Of a stretch of DNA of 64,000 bases, positions 27,101 through 35,598 are shown piece by piece (position 1 is the stretch's first letter; every line of letters begins with the position of its first letter). The notes under the pieces are model-generated. The model had not been told where the DNA came from and made no database searches. It saw only the letters and a program-made list of their open reading frames with translations. The stretch covers positions 1-64,000 of the forward strand of contig JAHJHT010000002.1 of NCBI GenBank assembly GCA_018823835.1, written 5' to 3'. The translations under genes and the position numbers were made by a program. Source of the stretch: Alphaproteobacteria bacterium (lineage in GTDB: Bacteria > Pseudomonadota > Alphaproteobacteria > Rhizobiales > Rhizobiaceae).

Positions 27101-27858
27101 CGGCTGTCGCGCCAAACTTCCGGCTCGACGGAAAGCGCGCACTCGTTACCGGTGCCGGGCGCGGCATCGGCCTGGCGATTGCCCGTGCCTATGCTGCGTC
27201 AGGTGCCGACGTCACGCTCTGCGCACGTACGAAGGAAGATGTCGAGACTGAAGCTGCTGCGCTGACCGCGTGCGGACTGCGCGCCGAAGCCCTGGTTGCC
27301 GATGTGACGGATATTGCCGGATTTGCCGGGCATGTCGCTTCCCGGCCGGCCTTCGATGTCTTCGTCAACAATGCCGGCACAAACCGACCGAAACCACTGA
27401 TCGACGTGACGGAGGAGGACTATGACGCTGTCATGGGTTTGAACGTGCGCGCCGCGATCTTTGCCGCCAAGGCTGTCACGGCAAGCATGCTCGAGTCAGG
27501 AAAAGCAGGATCGGTCATCAACATGTCCTCGCAGATGGGGCATGTTGGCGCTGCGAATAGAACCCTCTACTGCGCCTCGAAATGGGCGCTCGAAGGCTTC
27601 ACCAAGGCCCTGGCCGTTGAACTCGGCAGCAAGGGCATAAGGGTCAACACCATTTGCCCGACCTTCATCGAAACCCCCTTGACGAAGTCCTTTCTCGATG
27701 ACCCGCAGTTTCGCGGGCAGGTCCTGAGCAAGATCAAGCTTGGCAGGCTCGGTACGGTCGATGATGTGGTGGGCGCAGCCGTCTTTCTTGCTTCGGATTC
27801 CTCGGCCCTGATGACGGGCAGCGCGCTCATGCTGGACGGCGGCTGGACGTCGGATTGA
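27097..27858 (+). CDS. Short-chain dehydrogenase/reductase
   Basis: 253 residues from ATG 27097, overlapping the previous stop as ATGA. Classical SDR: cofactor motif [12 protein letters not shown], catalytic Ser in INMSSQMG, Tyr-x3-Lys in YCASK, and a C-terminal [11 protein letters not shown] polar residue pattern after beta-2 (LCAR) suggests NADP(H) could be used. Likely last gene of the operon, interconverting an alcohol and ketone of the pathway substrate. Confidence 0.88.
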   Translation: MTAVAPNFRLDGKRALVTGAGRGIGLAIARAYAASGADVTLCARTKEDVETEAAALTACGLRAEALVADVTDIAGFAGHVASRPAFDVFVNNAGTNRPKPLIDVTEEDYDAVMGLNVRAAIFAAKAVTASMLESGKAGSVINMSSQMGHVGAANRTLYCASKWALEGFTKALAVELGSKGIRVNTICPTFIETPLTKSFLDDPQFRGQVLSKIKLGRLGTVDDVVGAAVFLASDSSALMTGSALMLDGGWTSD

Positions 27859-28195
27859 ACTCGTACGCCAACCTGGCGACAGATTGCGCCAGAGGTCAGC
27901 AAATCTCCCTCTCGGCCCCGTTCCGGTAAGTCTGCGTTGCGCCTCTTGTCAGCCATGATGGCCAACTTGCCTTGCTCCATAAGCGGACAATCCTTCCAAC
28001 CGCCGAATGCCAAGGATGCGTCTCAACCGGAACAGGGCTATCCGTTGCCGGGCAATTTTTTGGTGGCTGCACAGATGGCGCTCGTCCAAGAGGCAACAAG
28101 CGACGGCAGAATTCCGGCGACCGGCCGATTGTCGATGTTATCGCGGCACTCGCCACAGGCAAATGTGGCGTAGTCGAACTCGATGCCGGACAGCA
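27859..28195. other. Intergenic region between convergent genes, no gene recognised
   Basis: About 340 bases between the SDR gene and the 3' end of a LysR gene on the other strand. Several short overlapping ORFs on both strands have no recognisable domain. It could be the remains of a decayed gene, but I cannot identify it. Confidence 0.4.
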
Positions 28196-29155
28196 TCAGA
28201 CGTAGATGCGCTGCTCCATCGGCGTGTTCTCGATGCGCTCGAGGAGCTTTGCCAGCAGCGCCTGCTCGGCGCGGTTGGAGCGCGTGCGCGGGTTCCAGGC
28301 GACGTGGACGTCGATGGCCGGCGGCGACTCGTAGGGCGGCAGGCGCCAGAGGCGGCCCATGGCGACATCCTCCTTGACGACATGCAAGGGCAGAGGGCCG
28401 ATGCCGAGGCCGGCGGTGATCATGCGGCGCACCTCCTCGAGATTGGCGGAGGTGCCGACGATGCGGTCGTCGAGGCGCGCCTCGCTTCGCATCATGGTGA
28501 CGGCGCGCAGCGCATCGTTGGCTTGGTCGGTGACGAAGCTGACCGATGAATGGCCGGCGAGGTCGGCCATGGACAGGCCGTGGCGGCCGAAGAGCGGGTG
28601 CGCCGGGCCGCAGAACAGGCCGAAATATTCGCGGAACAGGCGGCGGTATTCGAGACCGGGCTTGTGCTCGTTGACGAGGCAGACGGCAAATGAGACACGC
28701 CGCGCGGTCACGGCGTCGAGCGCCTCGCGGCTGGCCGAAATCTCGATCGACAGGGTGGCGCGCGGATAGGCGGCGTGAAAGTCGGTGAGCGCTGCGTCGA
28801 AGAGCGGGCTGATCACATGGCTCGCCATCGCCACCGAGACATGGCCGGTCACCTCGTCGCCGACATCGCGCATGGCGGTGCCGAGCCGCAGGATGGCGCC
28901 GTGGATGTCGGTCGCCTCGGTCAGGAGCAAACGACCGGCGCTCGTCAGTTCGAAGCGGCCGGGCCGACGGTCGATCAGCCGCTTGCCAAGCCGGTCCTCC
29001 AGCCGCTTCAGCGCGCTCGACACGGTCGGCTGCTTGAGCGACAGGCGCTCTGCCGCGTCGGTGACCGAACGGGACTGCGCCAGCACGAGGAAGGTGCGCA
29101 GCAGGTTCCAGTCGAGATCGCGGGCAAGCCGCTCGGGCGGTGGCAGTTTGCTCAT
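28196..29155 (-). CDS. LysR-family transcriptional regulator of the amine operon
   Basis: 319 residues. The winged helix (DWNLLRTFLVLAQSRSV, then AAERLSLKQPTVSSALKRLE) is at residues 15-75; the substrate-binding domain follows from about 105. It is divergent from the PotB-like permease, with a long dyad in between, so it is likely to control that operon. Inducer unknown. Confidence 0.9.
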   Translation of the reverse strand: MSKLPPPERLARDLDWNLLRTFLVLAQSRSVTDAAERLSLKQPTVSSALKRLEDRLGKRLIDRRPGRFELTSAGRLLLTEATDIHGAILRLGTAMRDVGDEVTGHVSVAMASHVISPLFDAALTDFHAAYPRATLSIEISASREALDAVTARRVSFAVCLVNEHKPGLEYRRLFREYFGLFCGPAHPLFGRHGLSMADLAGHSSVSFVTDQANDALRAVTMMRSEARLDDRIVGTSANLEEVRRMITAGLGIGPLPLHVVKEDVAMGRLWRLPPYESPPAIDVHVAWNPRTRSNRAEQALLAKLLERIENTPMEQRIYV

Positions 29156-29161
29156 GTCGTT

Positions 29162-29191
29162 ATTGATATCCTCTATGATGAGAATATCAAT
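29162..29191. promoter_or_regulatory. 30-bp interrupted palindrome, candidate LysR operator
   Basis: Arms ATTGATAT (29162-29169) and ATATCAAT (29184-29191) are perfect, and CTC/GAG inside also pair, around the centre TATGAT. Only one pair is mismatched. It starts six bases from the lysR start codon and lies about 70 bases upstream of the permease gene, as expected for a LysR recognition site that also autoregulates. Confidence 0.7.
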
Positions 29192-29262
29192 TATCTATTT
29201 GCTCAATGCGTCCTGCCCTGCCCATCATGGCGGCAACAGGAAAAGCGCAGGGGAGCGCTTGC

Positions 29263-30129
29263 ATGAGCATTGAGGCAAGAGAGGCGCGACAGCCATGGAT
29301 CCTGCTGGCGCCGGCACTCACCGCCGTCGGCCTGCTGCTGATCGTGCCGCTGATGTTCATCGTCGTCTATTCGTTCTGGCTGCGCAGCGCGGCCGGCGCC
29401 GATACGCCCGGCTTCTTCCTCGACAATTGGACGGCGGCGCTGACCGACCGCTTCTACCGCGACATCCTGCTGAACACGCTGAACATCGCCGCGATCACCA
29501 CGGTGGCCTGTGCTGCGCTCGGCTATCCGGCCGCCTATTTCATCGCCCGCTCGAAGGGCAACAAGCTGATCCTGCTGGTGCTTTTGATGCTGCCCTTCTG
29601 GATCAGCTACATCATCCGCACGATGAGCTGGATCAACATTCTGGGCGTCTCTGGAGCGCTCAACTCGGTGCTGATGTGGGTGGGCATCATCGATGAACCG
29701 ATCCAGATGCTTTACAATCAGACCACCGTGATCCTCGGCCTGGTGCATTTCCTGCTGCCCTTCATGGTGCTCAACATCTTCGTCAGTCTCGACGGCATCG
29801 ACACCAACCTGGAAGATGCCGCCTCCTCGCTCGGCGCGACGCGCTGGCAGGGTTTTCTGCAGGTGACGCTGCCGCTGTCGCTGCCCGGCCTGGCAGCCGG
29901 CGGGCTGCTCTGCTTCGTGCTGGCGGCAGGTACCTACATCACGCCCGTCATCCTCGGGGGACCGCGCGATGCGATGTTCGCCAACCTCGTCTACGAGGCA
30001 ATTATCCGGCAGCTCAACTGGCCGCTCGGCTCGGCGCTGTCGCTGCTGCTGCTCGCCGTGCTCGGCGTGCTGGTGCTGATCTACAACCGCTATCTCGGCA
30101 TGGCGCAACTGGCGAAGGGGTTGGGCTGA
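29263..30129 (+). CDS. Polyamine-type ABC transporter permease (PotB-like)
   Basis: 288 residues from ATG 29263, chosen for CAGGGGAGCG in front; an in-frame start at 29206 overlaps the regulatory region. Six membrane segments are visible. The EAA loop reads EDAASSLGATRWQGF near residue 185. BPD_transp_1 family, spermidine/putrescine type (PotB). Its stop overlaps the start of the PotC-like gene by one base. Confidence 0.9.
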   Translation: MSIEAREARQPWILLAPALTAVGLLLIVPLMFIVVYSFWLRSAAGADTPGFFLDNWTAALTDRFYRDILLNTLNIAAITTVACAALGYPAAYFIARSKGNKLILLVLLMLPFWISYIIRTMSWINILGVSGALNSVLMWVGIIDEPIQMLYNQTTVILGLVHFLLPFMVLNIFVSLDGIDTNLEDAASSLGATRWQGFLQVTLPLSLPGLAAGGLLCFVLAAGTYITPVILGGPRDAMFANLVYEAIIRQLNWPLGSALSLLLLAVLGVLVLIYNRYLGMAQLAKGLG

Positions 30130-30914
30130 TGGGCTGGCGTCTGATCCGCGCCTATACGGTGCTCGTCTACCTGTTCATGTTCCTGCCGATCGCGGTGGTG
30201 GTGCTCTTGTCGTTCAACGCCAACCAGTTCGGCAGCTTTCCAATGACCGGCCTGTCGACGCGCTGGTTCGAAACGCTGTGGCAGAACGAGGCCATCATGC
30301 GGGCCTTCCGCACCTCGATCCTGCTCGGGCTGATGACCGCAGGCGTGTCGACCGTGCTCGGCGTCCTGGCGAGCCTGGCGCTGGTGCGCTACGCCATCCC
30401 CGGCCGCAACCTGATCACGACGCTGCTGATCGCGCCGATCCTTGTGCCGGAAGTGGTGCTGGCGGTGGCACTGCTGCTCTTCCTCAACTTCCTCAACATC
30501 GGCAAGAGCTTCACGCTGCTCCTGATGGGGCACGTGATCTTCACCCTCCCCTTCGTCATCCTGGTGGTGCAGGCGCGGCTGGTCAGCATCCGCCGCGACG
30601 TCGAGGAGGCGGCGCTCAGCCTTGGCGCATCGCCGACGCAGACCTTCTTCTCGATCACGCTGCCGCTCCTGATGCCGGCGGTGGCGGCGGGCGGCCTGTT
30701 CGCCTTCACCATCAGCTTCGACGACATCACCGGCACGCTTTTCTGGAAGCCCGGCGGCATCGAGACCGTGCCGACGCAGATCTTCTCGATGCTTCGCAAT
30801 TCGATCTCGCCCGAGATCAACGCCCTCGGCACGGTGATCATCGTGCTGACCGTGGGGCTGCCGCTGATTGGCGCGGCAGTCGCCCGAAAACTCGCAACAA
30901 AGAGCGGCGGATAA
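30129..30914 (+). CDS. Polyamine-type ABC transporter permease (PotC-like)
   Basis: 261 residues with six membrane segments. The EAA loop is EEAALSLGASPTQTF near residue 160. PotC-type partner of the preceding permease; start and stop overlap in TGATG. The order permease, permease, receptor, ATPase is that of many rhizobial Pot-type systems. Confidence 0.9.
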   Translation: MGWRLIRAYTVLVYLFMFLPIAVVVLLSFNANQFGSFPMTGLSTRWFETLWQNEAIMRAFRTSILLGLMTAGVSTVLGVLASLALVRYAIPGRNLITTLLIAPILVPEVVLAVALLLFLNFLNIGKSFTLLLMGHVIFTLPFVILVVQARLVSIRRDVEEAALSLGASPTQTFFSITLPLLMPAVAAGGLFAFTISFDDITGTLFWKPGGIETVPTQIFSMLRNSISPEINALGTVIIVLTVGLPLIGAAVARKLATKSGG

Positions 30915-30952
30915 GCCGCCCGATAATCGTGAACCCAGGATGGAGAACACAG

Positions 30953-32095
30953 ATGGACGATACCAAACGTTATGAACGGCTGCGCGAGCGGCTGCAGAAC
31001 GGCGACATCAGCCGGCGCAAATTCTTTGCCCTGCTGGGCGCGGCGGGCGCTGCCTACGGACTGCACACGCCGTTCGCCAGTCACGCTCTGGCCGCCGACG
31101 CGACGCAGGTGCGCTTCGATGGCTGGGGCGGCGTGGTGTCGGAGGCCTTCCGCAAATATGCCTTCGATCCCTACACGGAAAAGACCGGCATCAAGGTCAT
31201 CGACGGCACATTCCCGGGCGGCGACGAATACCTCGCCCAGGTGCGCGCCAGCCAGCCAGGCGAATACAACATCGCGCATCTGTCGGGCGTGTTCGACTAT
31301 GCGCGCTATCACAGCTTCGATCTGACCAGCGAGCTCAACCTCGCCAACATCCCAAATATGGCCAATGTCATGCCGGCGCTGATGAACGCCTTCAAGTCGA
31401 TAACGCCCGACAGCCTGAGCGCGGCTCCCTACGATTACGGCACGACGGGTCTTGCCTACAACCGCAAGCACATCTCGGACGAGGAGATGAAGGAAAAGGG
31501 CGCCAAGATCCTGATCGACGAGACGTACAAGGGCAAGATCGGCGGCTGGGCCGACTGGCGGACCCGGCTGTGGTACGCAGCCCTGCAGACCGGTCAGGAC
31601 CCGAACGACATCAAGGACATCGATGCCGCCTGGGATGCCGTGCGCAAGCACCGCGACCTGGCGCTGAAATACTGGTCGTCGGGCGCCGAACTGATGAGCC
31701 TGCTGGCGGAAGAGGAAATCTACGTCACTGAGGGCTGGTCAGGCCGCATCTACGCGCTGCAGGAGCAGGGCCATGACATCGGCTACTACGATCCGCCCAA
31801 CAGCTTCGGCTGGCAGGAGTGCCTGTTCGTCATCAAAGGCAGCCCGATGGCGGCCTGCGAGGAACTGCTCAACTTCATGCTCGACAAGGACACCTCGATC
31901 GCGGTGGCCGAAGGGCAGAGCTACCCGCCGGCGCTCGATCCGACCAAGGTCGATCTCGGCCAGAAGATTCCGAAGCTGCCGGCCTTCGACCCCACCGGCA
32001 CGCTGTCGGGCCTGACCTTCGCCAATCCGGGCTATTGGAACGGCAACGAGGCCGCATGGTCCGAGATGTTCGGCCGCGTCCAGCGCGGCTACTAG
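30953..32095 (+). CDS. Polyamine-type ABC transporter substrate-binding protein (PotD-like)
   Basis: 380 residues from ATG 30953 (GGATGGAGA just ahead). A twin-arginine-like signal (SRRKFFALLGAAGAA) ends near AAD at about 47. Mature PotD/PotF-like type 2 periplasmic-binding fold; IPNMANVMPALMN, APYDYGTTGLAYN and EGWSGRIYALQEQGHDI fit the spermidine/putrescine receptor pattern. Neighbouring deacetylase and aminotransferase genes suggest an acetylated or otherwise modified amine as ligand. Confidence 0.88.
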   Translation: MDDTKRYERLRERLQNGDISRRKFFALLGAAGAAYGLHTPFASHALAADATQVRFDGWGGVVSEAFRKYAFDPYTEKTGIKVIDGTFPGGDEYLAQVRASQPGEYNIAHLSGVFDYARYHSFDLTSELNLANIPNMANVMPALMNAFKSITPDSLSAAPYDYGTTGLAYNRKHISDEEMKEKGAKILIDETYKGKIGGWADWRTRLWYAALQTGQDPNDIKDIDAAWDAVRKHRDLALKYWSSGAELMSLLAEEEIYVTEGWSGRIYALQEQGHDIGYYDPPNSFGWQECLFVIKGSPMAACEELLNFMLDKDTSIAVAEGQSYPPALDPTKVDLGQKIPKLPAFDPTGTLSGLTFANPGYWNGNEAAWSEMFGRVQRGY

Positions 32096-32105
32096 CCCCC
32101 TGCTC

Positions 32106-32128
32106 GGCCCCGCCGCTGCGGCGGGGCC
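32106..32128 (+). terminator. GC-rich hairpin between receptor and ATPase genes
   Basis: GGCCCCGCCGC and GCGGCGGGGCC pair perfectly (11 bp) around a single T. No U-run follows, so it is not a classical full terminator. Such hairpins after receptor genes often protect the upstream mRNA and lower ATPase expression. Confidence 0.55.
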
Positions 32129-32155
32129 GGCTTTCCCCAAGCGGAGAACCTGCCC

Positions 32156-33244
32156 GTGAGCGCCGTTTCACTCACCAATATCGTCAAGCGCTTCGGCGAC
32201 TTCACCGCCGTGCACAAGATGTCGCTCGACATTGCCGAGGGCAGCTTCGTGACGCTGCTCGGGCCGTCGGGCTGCGGCAAGACGACAACGCTCCGGATGA
32301 TCGCCGGCCTGCTCGACCCGAGCGAGGGCGAGATCGCCATCAAGGGCAAGCGGGTCAACGACGTGCCTATCCACAAGCGCAACCTCGGGCTGGTATTCCA
32401 GAACTACGCGCTGTTTCCGCACAAGACGGTCGCCGATAACGTCGCCTTCGGACTGAAGTACCGCAACATCGACAAGGATGAGATGCGGCGCAAAGTGGCC
32501 GAAGCGCTTGAGCTGGTGCAGTTGCCTGACCTCGGCGGACGCTACCCGAAAGAACTCTCAGGCGGCCAGCAGCAGCGCATCGCGCTGGCGCGCGCCATCG
32601 TCATCGAACCCGACGTGCTGCTGCTTGACGAGCCGCTCTCGGCGCTCGACGCCAATCTGCGCGAGGACATGCGGGTCGAGCTGAAGCGGATCCAGCAGCG
32701 CATCGGCGTGACGACCGTCTTCGTGACCCATGACCAGACCGAGGCGCTGGCCATGTCTGACCAGATCATCGTCATGTCGAAGGGCCGCGTCGAACAGGTC
32801 GGCGCACCGGAAGAAGTCTACAACACGCCGGCGTCCGAATTCGTCGCGCAGTTCCTTGGCGCATCCAACCTTTTGCCGGCGCGGTGCACCGACGTGTCCG
32901 GCGGCGAGGTTGCGCTCGAGTTGCCGGGCTTCCCTTCTTTCGCGATTCCGGCCGCGCGCGCGCCGCAAGTCTCGGCCGCCGGGCCGGTGCGGCTCGTCAT
33001 CCGGGCCGAGAAGCTGCATCTGACAAGGCCCGGCGCGGAGGCGGGCGACGGTCTGTCGGTCGATGCCACTGTCGAAAATGTCGACTACCAGGGCCAGTCG
33101 GCGCGCTATTTCCTGAAGGTCGCCGAACATCAGATGCAGGCTGTGAACATGATCGACGAGCGGCCGTTCGCCACCGGCGAGCAGGTTTCGCTGCGCTTTC
33201 GCGCCAGGGATTGCGCCGCGCTGCCGGCCGGGAGCAACGCGTGA
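32156..33244 (+). CDS. Polyamine-type ABC transporter ATP-binding protein (PotA-like)
   Basis: 362 residues from GTG 32156 with GCGGAG ahead. Walker A GPSGCGKTT, signature LSGGQQQRIALARA, Walker B LLLDEPLSALD and switch His in FVTHDQTEA are all present. A C-terminal TOBE domain follows from about residue 270. It serves the two preceding permeases. Its stop overlaps the GTG start of the aminotransferase (GTGA), tying transport directly to catabolism. Confidence 0.92.
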   Translation: MSAVSLTNIVKRFGDFTAVHKMSLDIAEGSFVTLLGPSGCGKTTTLRMIAGLLDPSEGEIAIKGKRVNDVPIHKRNLGLVFQNYALFPHKTVADNVAFGLKYRNIDKDEMRRKVAEALELVQLPDLGGRYPKELSGGQQQRIALARAIVIEPDVLLLDEPLSALDANLREDMRVELKRIQQRIGVTTVFVTHDQTEALAMSDQIIVMSKGRVEQVGAPEEVYNTPASEFVAQFLGASNLLPARCTDVSGGEVALELPGFPSFAIPAARAPQVSAAGPVRLVIRAEKLHLTRPGAEAGDGLSVDATVENVDYQGQSARYFLKVAEHQMQAVNMIDERPFATGEQVSLRFRARDCAALPAGSNA

Positions 33245-34590
33245 AGCCTGAAAGCCATCTCTTCTACCAGACCCGCTCACGCCGCCCCGTGCTGGCCGAG
33301 GCACGCGGCATCTACATGTGGGATGTCGACGGCAAGCGCTATATCGACGGCTCATCGGGCGCCATGGTCAGCAATATCGGCCATTCCAACCCGCGCGTGC
33401 TGGACGCCATGCGCCAGCAGATGGAGAAGTCCACCTTCGGCTACCGGCTGCATTTCGAGACCGAGCCGGGCGAGTTGCTGGCCGCCAAGGTGGCGGCGCT
33501 GTCGCCCGACGGCATGGAGAAGGTGTTCTTCGTGTCGGGCGGCTCCGAGGCGGTGGAAAGCGCCATCAAGCTGGCGCGGCAATATGCGGTGACTGTCGGC
33601 GAGGGCTCGCGCTGGAAGGTGATCTCGCGCATGCCGAGCTATCACGGCTCGACGCTCGGCGCGCTGGCGCTGACCGGCTACGACCCTCTGACACTGCCCT
33701 TCCTGCCGATGATGCAGGCGATGCCGAAGATACCGGCGCCGCGCGCCTATCTCGACGGGCTCGACATTGATGACCCGGCGACGGGCGAACATTACGCCGC
33801 GATGCTGGAGGCCAAGATCATCGAGGAAGGTCCGGGCAGCGTGCTGGCCTTCATCCACGAACCGGTGGGAGGCGCCTCGACCGGAGCGCTGGTCCCGCCG
33901 GCCGGCTACATGCAGGCGGTGCGCGAGATCTGCGACCGGCACGGCGTGCTGCTGATCCATGACGAGGTGATGTCGGGAGGCGGCCGCACGGGGCGCTTCT
34001 ACGGCGCCGAACACTGGGGCGTCGAGCCCGACATCATCGCCATCTCGAAGGGGTTCGGCGCCGGCTATGCGCCGCTGGGCGCGATGATCGCGCATGACAG
34101 GCTGGTCGACGCGGTGCTCGGCGCTGGCGGCTTCATGCACGGCCACACCTATGCCGGCAATCCGCTCGCCTGCGCGGCGGGACTGTCGGTGATCGAGGAA
34201 ATCGAGGCCGGTGGACTGATCGGCAATGCGGCGAGTGTCGGTGCGCTGCTGAAGTCGCGACTGGGAGACCTGATGCAGCGCTACGACTTCATCGGCGACG
34301 TACGCGGCGAAGGCCTGCTGCTCGCCTTCGAACTGGTGGCCGACCGCAAGACGATGCGGCCCTTGCCCAAGGGGCTGAACGCCTTTAACGAACTCGTCGA
34401 TCTGGCCTATGAGGAGGGGCTAATCATCTATTCCCGGCGCACCCGCGGCGGTACGGAAGGCGACCACTTCCTGGTCTGCCCGCCAATGATCACCAGCCCC
34501 GAACAGGTCGAGGAAATCATGGCGATGCTGTCGGCCGCTCTCGACAGGTTCGCCGACAGGATATCACCGGCGCTGTCGCGCAGCGCCTGA
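33241..34590 (+). CDS. Class III aminotransferase (PLP-dependent)
   Basis: 449 residues from GTG 33241. Family landmarks are FVSGGSEAVESAIKLAR (cofactor phosphate loop), SYHGSTLGALALTG, the Asp in LLIHDEVMSGGGRTG and the Schiff-base Lys in AISKGFGAGYAPLGAM. Class III enzymes move the amino group of a terminal amine or beta/gamma-amino acid, as in polyamine, GABA and beta-alanine breakdown. With Pot-type transport, a deacetylase and a BKACE next door, its substrate is probably the freed terminal amine, giving an aldehyde or beta-keto acid. Confidence 0.88.
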   Translation: MKPESHLFYQTRSRRPVLAEARGIYMWDVDGKRYIDGSSGAMVSNIGHSNPRVLDAMRQQMEKSTFGYRLHFETEPGELLAAKVAALSPDGMEKVFFVSGGSEAVESAIKLARQYAVTVGEGSRWKVISRMPSYHGSTLGALALTGYDPLTLPFLPMMQAMPKIPAPRAYLDGLDIDDPATGEHYAAMLEAKIIEEGPGSVLAFIHEPVGGASTGALVPPAGYMQAVREICDRHGVLLIHDEVMSGGGRTGRFYGAEHWGVEPDIIAISKGFGAGYAPLGAMIAHDRLVDAVLGAGGFMHGHTYAGNPLACAAGLSVIEEIEAGGLIGNAASVGALLKSRLGDLMQRYDFIGDVRGEGLLLAFELVADRKTMRPLPKGLNAFNELVDLAYEEGLIIYSRRTRGGTEGDHFLVCPPMITSPEQVEEIMAMLSAALDRFADRISPALSRSA

Positions 34591-34598
34591 GGAACAGC

Positions 34599-35525
34599 AT
34601 GTCGAAGATCATCATCAGTTGCGCCGTCACAGGCTCGATCCACACGCCGTCAATGTCGCCGCACCTTCCCGTGACGCCCGAACAGATCGCCGAGCAGTCG
34701 ATCGGCGCTGCCAAGGCGGGTGCCGCGATCCTGCATCTCCACGCGCGCAATCCGAAGACGGGACGGCCCTCGGCCGCGGTGGCCGACTACATGGCCTTCC
34801 TGCCCGCCATCCATGCCGGCACTGACGCGGTGATCAACATGACGACCGGCGGCAGCGCCGTGATGACGCTGGAGGAGCGGCTGGCAGGGCCGCTCGCCGC
34901 GCAGCCGGAAATGTGCTCGCTGAACATGGGGACAATGAATTTCGCGCTCTACCCGATGCTCGGCAAGCGTAGCGAATGGCTGCAGGACTGGGAGGAGCCG
35001 TTCCTGCGCAATTCCGACGACCTGGTGTTCAAGAACACGCCGCGCGACATTGAGGGTGTGCTGCGGCGCATGGGACAGGAGCGCGGCGCACGCTTCGAGT
35101 TCGAATGCTACGACGTCAGCCATCTCTACATGCTGAAGCACTTTGCGGATCGCGGGCTGGTTCAGGGGCCGATCTTCATCCAGTTCGTCATGGGGGTGCT
35201 GGGCGGCATCGCGGCCGAGCCAGAACATCTCGAACATCTCAAGTGGACGGCCGACAGGCTGTTCGGCGAGGGCTACATGTTTTCCGTGCTCGCTGCCGGC
35301 CGCCAGCAGATGGCAATGGCGGAACAGGGTGCCAGGATGGGCGGGCATGTGCGCGTCGGGCTGGAGGACAATCTCTACATCGAGCGCGGCAGACTGGCGC
35401 AGTCGAATGCCGAGCAGGTGGAGAAGGTGCGTGGCATCGTCGAACGGCTCGGCCGCGTGGTGGCGACGCCCGACGAGGCGCGCGAGATGCTGTCGCTGAA
35501 GGGGCGCGACGCCGTCGCATTCTGA
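34599..35525 (+). CDS. BKACE-family beta-keto acid cleavage enzyme (DUF849)
   Basis: 308 residues, full length. The metal-binding His pair is in AAILHLHARNP near residue 45, the conserved INMTTGG follows, and the Glu of HVRVGLEDNLY near 250 completes the site. BKACE enzymes join acetyl-CoA to a beta-keto acid and release acetoacetate plus a new acyl-CoA; 3-keto-5-aminohexanoate cleavage is the founding case. The substrate pocket varies widely, so the natural substrate cannot be read here. The aminotransferase directly upstream could make the beta-keto acid. Confidence 0.88.
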   Translation: MSKIIISCAVTGSIHTPSMSPHLPVTPEQIAEQSIGAAKAGAAILHLHARNPKTGRPSAAVADYMAFLPAIHAGTDAVINMTTGGSAVMTLEERLAGPLAAQPEMCSLNMGTMNFALYPMLGKRSEWLQDWEEPFLRNSDDLVFKNTPRDIEGVLRRMGQERGARFEFECYDVSHLYMLKHFADRGLVQGPIFIQFVMGVLGGIAAEPEHLEHLKWTADRLFGEGYMFSVLAAGRQQMAMAEQGARMGGHVRVGLEDNLYIERGRLAQSNAEQVEKVRGIVERLGRVVATPDEAREMLSLKGRDAVAF

Positions 35526-35598
35526 GTGGCGGCGTGCCAGACGATACCGCCATGATCATCCAGGATGGCCTGGCGCCCGGCGCCATCGGAGAAGCGGA

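Noticed and set aside
27859..28195. Possible transposase remnant between SDR and LysR genes
   Set aside because: I looked for transposase motifs and terminal repeats on both strands and found none that I could support.
29203..31651. Long minus-strand open frames opposite the Pot-type transporter genes
   Set aside because: Composition is His/Gln/Arg-rich without domains and the plus strand carries all expected transporter motifs.
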